In this document: positions 18,718 to 29,000 of the stretch, one piece after another
How the letters are laid out: every line of letters starts with the position of its first letter
Numbering within the stretch: the first letter of the stretch is position 1
Origin: Carboxylicivirga sp964602515
GTDB lineage: Bacteria; Bacteroidota; Bacteroidia; Bacteroidales; Marinilabiliaceae
Assembly: GCA_964602515.1 (NCBI GenBank)
Contig: CAZRRJ010000005.1
Coordinates: forward strand, 186,001-250,000
Reading direction: 5' to 3'
Length of the DNA stretch: 64,000 nucleotides
Notes under the pieces: generated by a model
Told to the model about the DNA's origin: nothing
What the model saw: the letters and a program-made list of their open reading frames with translations, nothing else
The model's database searches: none
Translations under genes and position numbers: made by a program

Positions 18718-19410
18718 ATGAAACAACTGATATTTACAATAATCCTGCTTTTTACCTTTACATTATCCCAGGCACAAGACAAAAAAAATGAACATGACTA
18801 TACCGGTAGTGTGATATTAAACTGGGCTCCCCTTTCTGCTTTTGATAATTACTCTCGTTTCAGGCTTGGTGCGGAGATAGGTGTATCACAGCGCATTAGT
18901 ATTGGTGCTGATGTTGGTTTTAACCTGGCCAATTACCAAAGAAGTGCATTTTACAATGATTGGAACGATCGTTCATACCAATTTTTTGAAGTTCGCCCCG
19001 AGGTTAAATTCTTCTTTAACGATAAGTACCGTGCCCGTTTGTATAATTCGGTTGAGCTTTATTATATACACCTTGAAGAGAACCTTAAAAACGACTATTA
19101 TTATAAGGACAGGGGCGAAATAAGAGTTGATTATGATGCTGCCACATATACAAAGTTTAAGTTTGGTGCACATTATAAGTTTGGTGTAAGCCTGAGAATG
19201 GGATCGCGCATGGTGTTTGACCCTTATGTAGGTATTGGCATCCGGTTGCTGGAACGCGAATACACCGATGTGGAAGGAGCCATAACAGATCCTGGTGGCA
19301 GTTCGGATTGGGATGAATGGTTATGGCGCGAAGGCCGCCGTTATGAAGGTAACTTTTGGGGCATGAATTTAGCCGGTGGATTCCGTTTAGGAATATATCT
19401 CTCTAAATAA
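18718..19410 (+). CDS. Outer-membrane beta-barrel protein (porin-like, unknown function)
   Basis: 231 residues from the ATG at 18718, where the signal peptide MKQLIFTIILLFTFTLSQA begins; in-frame codons back to 18607 would add a basic stretch that spoils the signal and are unlikely to be translated. The mature part alternates amphipathic strands (GSVILNWAPLSAFDNYSRFRL, RISIGADVGFNL, LYNSVELYYIHLEENL) and ends in GFRLGIYLSK, as in small Bacteroidota barrels. Aromatic- and charge-rich. No enzymatic motif. Probably monocistronic. Confidence 0.75.
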   Translation: MKQLIFTIILLFTFTLSQAQDKKNEHDYTGSVILNWAPLSAFDNYSRFRLGAEIGVSQRISIGADVGFNLANYQRSAFYNDWNDRSYQFFEVRPEVKFFFNDKYRARLYNSVELYYIHLEENLKNDYYYKDRGEIRVDYDAATYTKFKFGAHYKFGVSLRMGSRMVFDPYVGIGIRLLEREYTDVEGAITDPGGSSDWDEWLWREGRRYEGNFWGMNLAGGFRLGIYLSK

Positions 19411-19600
19411 TATCAATACTACACTAAATTGATGTAAGCTCTTTATGAAATATTTAAACTTACTGGAACAATTTTATCTTTAAAGAGGATACTTCTACAC
19501 TTTTAATACTTGCTTGCTGTTTAATAACTGTTCCTGGCGGGTTAATAACCTACAGTGAAAAAAAATAAGTATTTTCAGCATCTAAACAACAAGGCAAAAC

Positions 19601-20236
19601 ATGAATAAATTAGTATTTAGCTTACTAATACTATCACATAGTATTGTAAGCATTGCTCAAAGCCAATCGGAAGAGGAAAAAGTAAAGCAAACTTTTAATA
19701 GCTATAAAAAAGCAATATTAAGCGATAAAGGTAATGAGGCGGTTAATTATATAGATAGTAAAACATTAAATTACTATAACTCTACTCTTACAAAGGTTAA
19801 AAATGCAGACTCGCTGGCACTGATTAATATGAATCGTTTGGATCGGTTTACTGTTTTAGCCTTTCGCTATAAAGCCAGTAAAGAAGAAATTTTAGGGTTT
19901 AATGCCCGTAGCCTCCTGGTTTATGCAATTAACTCGGGCATGGTAGGTAAAAACAGTGTAACAAATAACACGATAGGCCCTGTTAATATTAATGGTAATA
20001 CAGCTACAGGGCAGTTAATGGTTAATGATAATGCTACCCCTTTTCAACTCCGTTTCAACAAAGAATCAGGACAGTGGAAGGTTGATATTACATCTGCATT
20101 CCCTATTGCAGAGGCTGCTTTTGAAAACATGATGAAGAACAGCACTATGGATGAAAATATGTTTCTAATGATGATTCTTAGCATGATGTCAGGCGACAAA
20201 CCTAAAAACAATATTTGGAATGCTGTGGCAGGATAA
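19601..20236 (+). CDS. Exported protein of unknown function
   Basis: 211 residues with signal MNKLVFSLLILSHSIVSIAQ. The mature part opens SQSEEEKVKQTFNSYKKAILSDKGNEAVNYID, which looks like an NTF2/SnoaL-type domain (helix plus conical barrel), with a later beta segment GNTATGQLMVNDNATPFQLRFNKESGQWKVDI typical of that fold. The Met-rich C-terminal tail (ENMMKNSTMDENMFLMMILSMM) is notable. Expected in the periplasm. No homologue that would give a function is recognised. Confidence 0.7.
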   Translation: MNKLVFSLLILSHSIVSIAQSQSEEEKVKQTFNSYKKAILSDKGNEAVNYIDSKTLNYYNSTLTKVKNADSLALINMNRLDRFTVLAFRYKASKEEILGFNARSLLVYAINSGMVGKNSVTNNTIGPVNINGNTATGQLMVNDNATPFQLRFNKESGQWKVDITSAFPIAEAAFENMMKNSTMDENMFLMMILSMMSGDKPKNNIWNAVAG

Positions 20237-20461
20237 ACTGTATTTAAAGCAATGTGGCTTAAAGACGTAAATTTCATATGGTTATTTTTTTTTATACATA
20301 AAACAAAAGTATAAAGGCGCAATACTGATTTACATAACCGTGGTTTAATTGGTTATAATCACCAACCTGTGTAAAAGGCTATTAGCCAACACTGATTTTT
20401 AATTTTCATAGCTTATTTTAGATTATAAGTAACGACTAACAAAGTGAATAAATTTAACAAC

Positions 20462-21256
20462 ATGAATTCATCTAAAACTTATCCAAGCATAGCGCAAAGC
20501 TGGGGCATTACCGGCATTGTTATAGCCTGTATGCTTCTTTTTACTCCTCTTAATTCAATACTTAATTCAATTGTTGGCAAGGAATATTCCATGCTCATTT
20601 ATTACTTACTAACCATGGGTGTTGCTTTTATTATGATTCATTTTATTCGCAAAAATGAAATAAAACTGGCTACATATCCCTTTCACATTAATAAGCCACA
20701 GGCTATTCCTGTTATTGTTATTGCTGCTATTGCATTATTGTTTGGCATTGTTACACCGCTAAGCAACCTTATTCCTATGCCCGATATTGTTAAAGATATG
20801 TTTAGAGAATTGGCAGCTCTTAATGGCTTTGGTGCTTTTTTAATGATAGTTGTGGCCGCCCCGCTTTTTGAAGAGCTTATATTCAGAGGTGTGATTTTGG
20901 ATGGATTACTTAAACGCTATACACCTCGAAAGGCCATATTAATGTCGGCCTTTTTATTTGCCTTTGTTCACCTTAACCCCTGGCAGTTTATTACTGGTAT
21001 GGTTATAGGTACTTTTATTGGTTGGATTTACTACCGTACCCATAGCTTATCAATAAGCATTATAATACATGTGGCGGTTAATTCGGTGGCTTTTTTTCTA
21101 CGTTTCTTTTTTGATGAAGAAGCTATGCTAGATCAATCGTTAAGCGAAGTTTATGGCGGTATGACCAATGCGGTTCTTATTACTTTTGGTGCCATACTGG
21201 TATCGCTCATTAGTATTTGGTGGCTTAATAAAAATATGGGTAGTACAAACAGCTGA
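20462..21256 (+). CDS. CPBP family intramembrane metalloprotease
   Basis: 264 residues from ATG 20462; a GTG at 20444 is a possible but weaker upstream start. Six to eight hydrophobic segments. The CPBP/Abi motifs are present: EELIFRGVILDG (EExxxR, motif 1), AFLFAFVHLNPWQF (FxxxH, motif 2) and a third His in SISIIIHVAVNS. Members are CAAX-prenyl-protease-like membrane proteases or bacteriocin self-immunity factors; which applies is unknown. No linked genes. Confidence 0.88.
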   Translation: MNSSKTYPSIAQSWGITGIVIACMLLFTPLNSILNSIVGKEYSMLIYYLLTMGVAFIMIHFIRKNEIKLATYPFHINKPQAIPVIVIAAIALLFGIVTPLSNLIPMPDIVKDMFRELAALNGFGAFLMIVVAAPLFEELIFRGVILDGLLKRYTPRKAILMSAFLFAFVHLNPWQFITGMVIGTFIGWIYYRTHSLSISIIIHVAVNSVAFFLRFFFDEEAMLDQSLSEVYGGMTNAVLITFGAILVSLISIWWLNKNMGSTNS

Positions 21257-21434
21257 TACATAAGGTATCATATTTTTCAATACCCTGTACTGCACAAAAA
21301 GAATTAGCAGGATGATAACAAATAAGGTTGAGTCATTAAATAATATAAAGCTGCTAAGGTGGGTTTTAGGAATAAGCTTAGTCGTAAAGAACCTGGCATA
21401 TAAACGTCTAAAAAAACACCCTGCCTGCACTCAC

Positions 21435-21489
21435 CCCTTAATGTCCTAAAGGGCTCTCCGCGCGGTAGTGCCCTTTAGGACATTAAGGG
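21435..21489. repeat. Perfect 20-base inverted repeat (hairpin)
   Basis: Arms 21435-21454 and 21470-21489 are exact complements around a GC-rich 15-base loop (TCTCCGCGCGGTAGT). There is no T-run on either side, so it is more like a mobile or REP-type palindrome than a terminator. The right arm and the following ~30 bases resemble 34177-34219. Confidence 0.65.
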
Positions 21490-21527
21490 TATGCGTTGGG
21501 AAAAATCCTTTACTTAATAACAATGGC

Positions 21528-21586
21528 CCGGCATTAGGGCTAATAAAATAGTATTGGTTTTGTCTTCGACGAGTTACTTTTTTCAC
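21528..21586. repeat. Dispersed repeat, copy 1 (pair with 34077-34126)
   Basis: Begins CCGGCATTAGGGCTA and ends GTCTTCGACGAGTTACTTTT then TTCAC. The copy at 34077 has the same two blocks with a nine-base shorter middle. Both copies lie in intergenic DNA. Confidence 0.55.
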
Positions 21587-21947
21587 GAGGTAAATTATAG
21601 CGAAGCGACAATCGTGAACGCCTATAAAAACCTAATCTATGGTGAACAAAAACTAACGAAAAACCCCCAGCCTAAAATTGATTAGCAAGTTATTCTAAGT
21701 CATTATCATTTTAAAGCACCAATCAAAATTAACCAGATATAAGTGCGTGCATCATATTTCGAGCAGTCAAAAGCGATTGGCTTATTCCATAGTAAATCAA
21801 ATCATTCGTTCTGATGATAATATCAAGAACAAACTAAGCCAATTAATTAAGGGCTATTCTCAATAACAACACTCTTTTAATATTTAAATGCTGCTGTTGT
21901 CTCTAAAGCTTTTGTTTGCTTGCAATAATGTATTTAGAACAGAAGCT

Positions 21948-21955
21948 TTAACTTT
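21948..21955 (+). promoter_or_regulatory. -7 box (TAACTTTG) of the aldo/keto reductase gene
   Basis: Exact match to TAnnTTTG, ending 30 bases before the ATG at 21986. No well-spaced TTTG is seen at -33; a TTGC lies a little too far upstream. Confidence 0.45.
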
Positions 21956-21985
21956 GTATTCGACTTAAACACCATAAAACAAAGA

Positions 21986-23164
21986 ATGGAATACAGGCGA
22001 TTTGGTAAAACCAATAAAAATATAAGTGCGATTACATTGGGTGGTATGCGCTTTACCCAAGGATGGGACAACCCACGTAATGAAATTCCAAAGGCTACAC
22101 AAGAGCATTGTAATAAGATGGTGGATTTAGCCATAAAGAATGGTATTAATCATTTTGAAACTGCTTATGGCTATATTAAAAGTGAGACGGTTTTTGGGCG
22201 TACTTTACATGATGAATTAAACATTAATCGCTCATCGTATTACCTAATGACCAAGGGCAATCCCACTACTGCTGATGAAACGCGAAGGTTAGTTGAAGAG
22301 CAGCTTAAAACACTTAAAACAGATTACATTGATTTTTATGCCTGGCATGGTATTAACACCTACAACCTGTTAAAATCATCGTGCTATTCGGGTGGTGCCG
22401 TTGAGGAGCTGCTCAGAATGAAAGAGGAAGGCATTATTAAGCATGTGGGCTTTAGTACACACGGCTCTCTTGATACCATAAAGCACACCATACACACCAA
22501 TTTGTTTGAGTTTGTTAACCTTCACTATTACTATTTTTACCAACGTAACGAAGCTGCTGTGGCCCTGGCTCAAGAAAAGGATTTGGGTGTTTTTATTATT
22601 TCGCCTAATGATAAAGGAGGACAGTTGTATAAAGCACCTGGTAAAATCAGGCAAGCTATTCCCCACTCCACACCTATCCAGTGGAATGCCCGTTTCTGCT
22701 TAAGCAATCCCGGCGTACATACTTTATCTTTTGGCATGACAGAAGCAAAGCATTTTGATGAGATGAAGGGTATATTTCCAACGTATATTCCACTCAATAA
22801 ACCCGATAGCCAGGCAAAATTTACCTTAGATAATATGGTAAATGATGATCCCTATGCCTCATTTGATGGCTATAGCTTAAAAAATGATCACTCAGGCTTA
22901 GATATTCCCCTACTGTTGCATTGGCGTAAGCTATGGAAGTGTTATGATTTGCTTGGTTTTGCACGCTACCGCTATAAGGAGTTGAAAACACCTAACCATT
23001 GGGTTCCCGGTGTATTTGCCACGGCTGAAGCAATTGATAAAGTAGATTTTTCCGGTGTTCCGGCTCATATTCCGCTTAAAGAAATGCTTAAGGAAATACA
23101 TGAGGCTTTTTACCAGGCACCACAAGAATCAGATCTGACAAGTTTAAGACCTGTTAGTGGATAA
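21986..23164 (+). CDS. Aldo/keto reductase
   Basis: 392 residues, longer than classical AKRs (~320). The TIM-barrel core occupies about 1-270: MEYRRFGKTNKNISAITLGGMRF, HFETAYGYIKSETVFGRTL (the Tyr of the catalytic tetrad; Glu in place of the usual Asp is common in this subgroup), YLMTKGN (Lys), DFYAWHGIN (His). The C-terminal ~100 residues occupy the place where related proteins carry a 4Fe-4S ferredoxin-like segment, but the Cys cluster is absent here (only LWKCYDLLG). It reduces carbonyls with NADPH in general; substrate unknown. Monocistronic. Confidence 0.88.
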   Translation: MEYRRFGKTNKNISAITLGGMRFTQGWDNPRNEIPKATQEHCNKMVDLAIKNGINHFETAYGYIKSETVFGRTLHDELNINRSSYYLMTKGNPTTADETRRLVEEQLKTLKTDYIDFYAWHGINTYNLLKSSCYSGGAVEELLRMKEEGIIKHVGFSTHGSLDTIKHTIHTNLFEFVNLHYYYFYQRNEAAVALAQEKDLGVFIISPNDKGGQLYKAPGKIRQAIPHSTPIQWNARFCLSNPGVHTLSFGMTEAKHFDEMKGIFPTYIPLNKPDSQAKFTLDNMVNDDPYASFDGYSLKNDHSGLDIPLLLHWRKLWKCYDLLGFARYRYKELKTPNHWVPGVFATAEAIDKVDFSGVPAHIPLKEMLKEIHEAFYQAPQESDLTSLRPVSG

Positions 23165-23178
23165 AACGTATCACTTAA

Positions 23179-24225
23179 CTATTTAGCTTCTTCATCCACC
23201 TCAAACCATTCTACTCTGTATGTGTATTCAGAGAGTTCGCCCACAATCAGCTGATTCGTGTAAGAATAAAAACCAACTTTCTCTTTGTTAAGTTCCGGTT
23301 TATTACTACGGCTAATTTTTTCCTGTACCCCCTGCATAAGCTGAAGGTGGTTACGTTGCCTGTCGCTCACCAAAGATGAAAAATTAATCTCCTGTAACTG
23401 TTCAGCTACTTCTTTTGTAGAACTAAAATGTATCAAAATCTGAAGAAAAACATACTCATCCATGCAAAGAATTGTCTTGCCATCAACGTTATAAAGTGCG
23501 GGTTGAATATCCTTCTTTGGTGTAGAATAATCTAAAATAGCCATATTACTATTTTCAAAACATGAGAAGCTAATATCAAAATCTGTTAATGGCTCAGTTA
23601 ATTGATATACCCGCTGCTTTAATAATTTCTTCCAGCCTTCCACGTACCCATCCTCTCTTTTTACAGAAACAGTAATGGTCGGAAGCTCTAACCTGAAAGT
23701 GTATGCCCTGTTCTCCTCTCTGATTTTTGGTTCATTAAATATATATACCCTCTCTTCTTCGGAAAGTAATTTTAACTTACCCAACATTTCAGCCCTGTTT
23801 CCCTTAAACGAATATGCCTCAACAGGCTTTCCATAATGCGCAATATCTCCAATTTCAAAGGCAGAGAAAACAGCCCCTTGTTTACCCAGTATTTCTCTAT
23901 TATCCTTAAACAAACGAATTCCATATTCTCTATCAGCCTCTGCAGGCAAAAAATTCATCCAACTCCTTTTCACCTTAATAACATCCAAGTTATCTTTTAG
24001 TGCAGTCTCATCATCTACAAAGAACGTTCCCTGTTCTTTGTGTCGAATATACAGGCCATAACTGCCATTTGAAAAGTCAATATCTTTGAGTATAAACGAT
24101 GTATCTTTGGTTTGTATAGTTGATTTAACACCGGACACTACTCTGTTAAAAAAATAATAGATAATACCAATACTTATCAGTACTACTAAAATCCCCCCTG
24201 CTAATATGCTTTTTATAATATCCAT
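23179..24225 (-). CDS. Membrane-anchored protein of unknown function
   Basis: 348 residues. One N-terminal membrane segment (IIKSILAGGILVVLISIGIIYYFFN) without a cleavage site, then a soluble domain of ~320 residues with mixed alpha/beta character and many charged residues. No recognised motif or family. Converges on the aldo/keto reductase gene with only 14 bases between stops. The good ATG at 4-base distance from the signal anchor and steady codon use support a real gene. It is followed upstream by ~1 kb of gene-free DNA. Confidence 0.65.
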   Translation of the reverse strand: MDIIKSILAGGILVVLISIGIIYYFFNRVVSGVKSTIQTKDTSFILKDIDFSNGSYGLYIRHKEQGTFFVDDETALKDNLDVIKVKRSWMNFLPAEADREYGIRLFKDNREILGKQGAVFSAFEIGDIAHYGKPVEAYSFKGNRAEMLGKLKLLSEEERVYIFNEPKIREENRAYTFRLELPTITVSVKREDGYVEGWKKLLKQRVYQLTEPLTDFDISFSCFENSNMAILDYSTPKKDIQPALYNVDGKTILCMDEYVFLQILIHFSSTKEVAEQLQEINFSSLVSDRQRNHLQLMQGVQEKISRSNKPELNKEKVGFYSYTNQLIVGELSEYTYRVEWFEVDEEAK

Positions 24226-25222
24226 TTAATTATCCTTACCTATGTTAGTATTTACATACCTTACTTTTTCTAAACTATTGAATTGGTTTATAACAAAGCT
24301 GATTCCTCCATGCTCATAACTGTTAATACCATTTGCTCTGCCGTTATTCCCATATAAGTAAAAACTTCTTTAAAGCAACGCCAAACTCAAAATTCCAACA
24401 GAAGTTTATTCAGAGCAAGTAACTATAGTCATTATTGGCAAACGTTATTTCTCCTGTTTTCTCAATATAAAAGTACACTATTTAAATTAAACAATAATAC
24501 AAATCCGGCAGGCTTAATGGACTGTTACAGGAGGGTAGGGTACCCGAAAAGTAAAAATTTGATTCTTTGTCAAAAACCAGTATTACCCCGACTCTAAAAT
24601 GTGACTGATTTTCAACAACTTCCCTATAGGAATTTAAGGGTAAAAAAGTTGTTGAAGACAAAGGATTCTGCTTTTTGGGTGCCCTCATCCTTTGTTACTT
24701 CAATCTATAGACTTGTATGTTATTAATGTTCCCGGGTATTGGCGTTTGACCCTCTAAGCATCAAACTTCACTCTCTAAACATCAACTTTGCAGCAAAAAG
24801 CATTATTCAATATACAAAACCTGACAAGGAGCAAGCAGATTGTGTCAATAGATACCTTAATTGCATCAAAGCCTGGCTTACAAAAGCCCGGTTTTTACTC
24901 TTTTTAGGTCAATAAATACCCAAAAAGAATCAAGCTTTATGCAATGTTTGCTAAAACGAGACCTCTTTTTGGCTTAACAGTGAGCCACAGTAAGCTCAAC
25001 TTTTAAGCAAATTGGCAGAAGTTTTAGGCAAAACCTGACAAAGCTGACCTTTTTTGGCAGAAAACCGGGCTTCATTAAGCTACAAATTGAGCTTTTATAA
25101 GATCATGATTGGTGCAAAAAAGGTAAAGACCGACCTAAAACAGATGGTACCCGACTCAAAAAAGATCAACAATGCACCTTTTAAAGTAATGACCTGAGGT
25201 TCGGTTTAAGTATAAATTAAAG
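24226..25222. other. 1-kb gene-free region
   Basis: No supported gene: a 68-codon minus frame at 24482-24688 has no family feature. It holds a 12-base inverted repeat, AAGCCCGGTTTT (24884-24895) with AAAACCGGGCTT (25061-25072), 165 bases apart, and several short motifs of the type GACCTnnTTTTTGGC. Could hold an untranslated RNA or a decayed element; nothing firmer can be said. Confidence 0.35.
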
Positions 25223-25408
25223 TTATTTGGGCACATTTAATTTTGTTAGTATATCACTTAACAAGCACCATTTTGTAACGGCTGATTGCAGCAGATTTAC
25301 ACCTACAAATCCGGCTAAAAATAACCAGTTAGTATTCACATATACGGCCAGTATTATACTTATTAATACAAGTATTCCGGCAACTGCTCTTATTATTCTT
25401 TCCTGCAT
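25223..25408 (-). CDS. YgaP-like/DUF2892 small membrane protein
   Basis: 61 residues: MQERIIRAVAGILVLISIILAVYVNTNWLFLAGFVGVNLLQSAVTKWCLLSDILTKL. Two membrane helices with the DUF2892 features (N-terminal ERIIRxxAG, NLLQSxxTxWCLL). The family occurs alone or fused to rhodanese domains. It is the last gene of the run that begins with the RND efflux genes, on the same strand, 119 bases after the PII-like gene. Function unknown. Confidence 0.8.
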   Translation of the reverse strand: MQERIIRAVAGILVLISIILAVYVNTNWLFLAGFVGVNLLQSAVTKWCLLSDILTKLNVPK

Positions 25409-25527
25409 AATGTTGTGTTTTTTACTGCCGGCTTTAACTGCTTCCGGCTATTGATTAATTGTTGTTGTTTTACCGTTATAAACGCTGGAGATGCGACTAT
25501 TAAACGCCATGCTTAATTACAGGAAGC

Positions 25528-25830
25528 CTAAACGCCTTTTTCCACATCAATTACATAGGCATTAATATTACACTGTGGCATTTCGGCTTTACATTGCAAT
25601 AGTTTTTCGAGTAAACGATCTGCCTGTTCATTTCCTGTAAAGGTTAAAAAGGCAATATTATCAATACTTGTGGCTCCTTGTCCGAACCAGTTACCCAGGC
25701 GGTGCTGCTTATTGAGCTTACTCATACCTTTCATTTCAAATTCGTTATAATAGGGTACCTCCTGCTCACTAAAAAATTCTTGTAAGCGCTCCCTGTATTC
25801 GGCTACTGTTATAGCAATTAATAGTTTCAT
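25528..25830 (-). CDS. Small PII/CutA-like protein linked to the RND pump
   Basis: 100 residues, no signal peptide. MKLLIAITVAEYRERLQEFF, then FLTFTGNEQADRLLEKLLQC, then INAYVIDVEKGV: a beta-alpha-beta plus beta-alpha-beta pattern like the ferredoxin-like PII/CutA fold. Small proteins of this look are found next to RND efflux genes in Bacteroidota, where a sensing role has been suggested. It lies 251 bases downstream of the pump gene on the same strand. Assignment rests on pattern and context only. Confidence 0.55.
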   Translation of the reverse strand: MKLLIAITVAEYRERLQEFFSEQEVPYYNEFEMKGMSKLNKQHRLGNWFGQGATSIDNIAFLTFTGNEQADRLLEKLLQCKAEMPQCNINAYVIDVEKGV

Positions 25831-26081
25831 ATGTTTATTTTTTAGATTATAGACATTCAGACACTAAATAAGAGACTGATTCTCAAGGTGAATATTTGTC
25901 GTTTATAATCCCCCGATAACTATCGGAGCTCTTGTGTATCATGATGCTTTTATTTTAGTTATGTTTTAAAAATCAGGATCAAGCTTCAAGAATCAGGATT
26001 ACAAGTTCCAAGGTGCAGGTACCGGATGCCGGGATAAATTACCAGCTTCCGGTCTTCGCCTGATGTGTAAACTTATAGTTA

Positions 26082-29000
26082 TTAATTCTTCTCTTTTAGC
26101 AAATCATTATCTGCGTCATTATTACCTGTGGTATAATTTTCCGTTGCTTCTTTTCCTTCTTTATATTTCTTCTTTTCTGTCATAAAAAAGATAAGTGGTA
26201 CAATAAGAAGTGTTAGCACTGTTGATGCAATGGTTCCTCCCATAAGTGAGATGGCCAGTCCCTGGAAAATAGGGTCGAACAGTATAACCACTGCTCCAAT
26301 TACTACGGTACCTGCTGTTAAAAGTATAGGTGTAGTACGTACTGCTCCTGCCTCAATAACAGCTTCGTGCAGGGGCACACCTTCGTTAAGCCGTATATTT
26401 ACAAAGTCGATAAGTAGTATGGAGTTGCGCACCATAATACCTGCCAGGGCTATCATTCCAATCATTGATGTAGCGGTAAAAAATGCATTCATCATCCAGT
26501 GTCCTATAACAATCCCTACCAGCGACAGGGGTATGGCTACCATCATAACAAAGGGTACTTTCAGGTTTTGGAACCATCCGACTATTAACATATAGATAAT
26601 GACCAACACTACGGCAAATGCTGTCCCCAAATCGCGGAATACCTCGTAAGTAATCTGCCACTCACCATCCCATTTTAATCCAAAGTTGGATTCATTAAAG
26701 GGCTGCCCATTGTAAAATTCATCAATGGTATAACCTTCCGGCAGCTGGATTTCATTCATACGATCACTCATATCCAGTATAGCATACACAGGGCTTTCCA
26801 GGTCTCCTGCCACATCGGCTGTTACATATACAACCTGCTTCTGGTTTTTACGAAATATGCTTTTCTCTTTGTTTACCTGCTCTATGTTCACCATATCGCC
26901 AACCACTACCATATTGCCATGCTTCGATTTCAGGCTTATTTTCTTTAAATCGTCTATACCTGTACGGTTTTCTTCTGCCAAACGCAGCACTATACCCACC
27001 TGCTGATGATCTTTTTCGGCATACAATTGTGATACTGCAGTACCTTTCAGGGCCATATTAACAGCCTGTATAATTTGCTGGGGTGCTATACCTGCCAGCA
27101 TTGCTTTTTCTTTATCCACATCAAAGCGGTATTCCTGCTGGTTATCTTCCATCATCCAATCCACATCCACCACGCTCCCTGTTGATGCAAATAAGTTTTT
27201 TACCTGCATCGCCACATCTTTTTGCACCTCGTAATCAGGCCCGTATATCTCTGCTACAAGGGTTGACATTACCGGTGGCCCTGGTGGTACTTCCACAACT
27301 TTTACATTGGCGTTAAACTTAGCACCTATCTCCTGTAATCCCGGGCGAAGTGCTTTGGCAATATCATGCGATTGCAGCTTGCGTTCTTTTTTTGATACCA
27401 GGTTAACTTGTATATCGGCTACATTAGAGCCACGACGCAAATCGTAGTGACGTACCAATCCGTTAAAGTTAATGGGTGCCGATGTACCTACATATGCCTG
27501 GTAGTTGGTTACCAGGTCATGCTTACGCAGGTAAGCTGCCAGTTCCTTGGTTACGTTAGCTGTTTCCTCCAGTGTTGTTCCTTCGGGCATATCAATCACC
27601 ACCTGGAATTCATTTTTATTATCGAAGGGCAATATTTTAACTGTTACCACTTTAAACAGGAACAGGCTTGCCGATGCAAATAACAGTACTGTTACGCCAA
27701 TGATAAACACCCAACGTTTCATGGGGCTTTCAATCATAGGGCGCATGGTTTTATTGTATAACCTGTAAATTAAAGTTTTCTCAAGCGAGTAATCTTTATC
27801 ATCGCCTTTTCCATCATCATGCTTTAACAGGCGGTAGGCTAACCAAGGCGTTATCATAAGAGCTACCAGTAATGAAAAAATCATGGCAATAGATGCACCA
27901 ATCGGCATTGGACTCATATAAGGCCCCATCATACCCGATACAAAAACCATTGGCAATACGGCTGCAATAACGGTAAATGTGGCCAGTATGGTTGGGTTAC
28001 CCACCTCATCAATTGAGCGCAGTGCCGCTTGCCAAAACGGGAGTTGTTTCATTTTAAAATGACGGTGCATATTTTCGGCAATAATTATGGAATCATCAAC
28101 CACAATACCTGTTACAAATACCAATGCAAACAGGGTGATACGGTTAAGGGTATAATCCATAAAATAATAGCTAAACATAGTAAGGGCAAAAGTAATTGGT
28201 ACGGATATAAATACCACTAATCCGCCCCGCCAGCCCATGGCTAGCATTACTACAAAGGTTACTGCAATAATTGCACCCAGCAGGTGCATTAACAGCTCTC
28301 CTACTTTGTCCGATGCTGTTTCGCCATAGTTTCGTGTTATTTCCACATTAATGTCAGCAGGAATTAATTCGTGTTCCAGTGCTTCAATCTTACTGGTAAT
28401 TTGTTGGGCCAGCCGCATGGCATCTGCTCCCCTGCGCTTGGCTATGGATATGGTTACAGCTGCATATTCGTCGGCGTACACCTCTTTTTCATTACTAGCT
28501 TTTCCGTAGCCAAATGCCACGTAAGTGCTTGGCAAAGCCGGGCCATCTTCTACAGTAGCAACCTGGTGCAGGTACACTGGCGCTTGCTGGTAAACGCCAA
28601 TAATAAGGTTGGCCACTTCTTCGGGTGTTTCAAAGAATTTACCTGTGCGTACCAGGTATTCGGTATTATCCTGGTTAAAGCTACCTGCCGATACCTGTTG
28701 GTTAGCTGCCTGTATTTGTTGTGTTATTATTAATGGATCTGCATTATAGGCCGCCATTTTATCACGATCCAATACAACCTGTACTTCCCGGTTGCGCCCC
28801 CCAATTAATTTGGTTTCAGATATATCTGTAATTTTCTCTATCTCTGATGTAAGCTCCTGGGCCACGCGCTTTAACTGGTAATCGCTGTAGTTTTCGCTCC
28901 ACAGGGTTAAACCCATTACAGGCACATCGTCTATAGAGCGTGTTTTAACCAAGGGAAGGGTTACGCCTGCCGGCAGCCGATCCATATTTTTCATTATTTC

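Larger units (their letters stand above)
21257..21985. other. 729-base intergenic region with hairpin and composite repeat
   Basis: No gene. It contains a perfect 20-base inverted repeat (21435-21489), a ~59-base segment (21528-21586) that recurs at 34077-34126, and a frame open from about 21560 to a stop near 21685 that reads SSTSYFFHEVNYSEATIVN with no start codon. This looks like a decayed element rather than a gene. Confidence 0.5.

Noticed and set aside
21986..23164. Glu instead of Asp in the aldo/keto reductase tetrad as a possible inactivation
   Set aside because: The FETA form is common in this subgroup of aldo/keto reductases, so it is not evidence of loss of function.
24482..24688. 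68-codon minus-strand frame in the 1-kb gap
   Set aside because: Low-complexity composition, no family features, and no promoter; not supported as a gene.
25913..25926. CCGATA-AC-TATCGG palindrome
   Set aside because: Six-base arms only, and a short motif of this kind is common by chance or as general background in such genomes.
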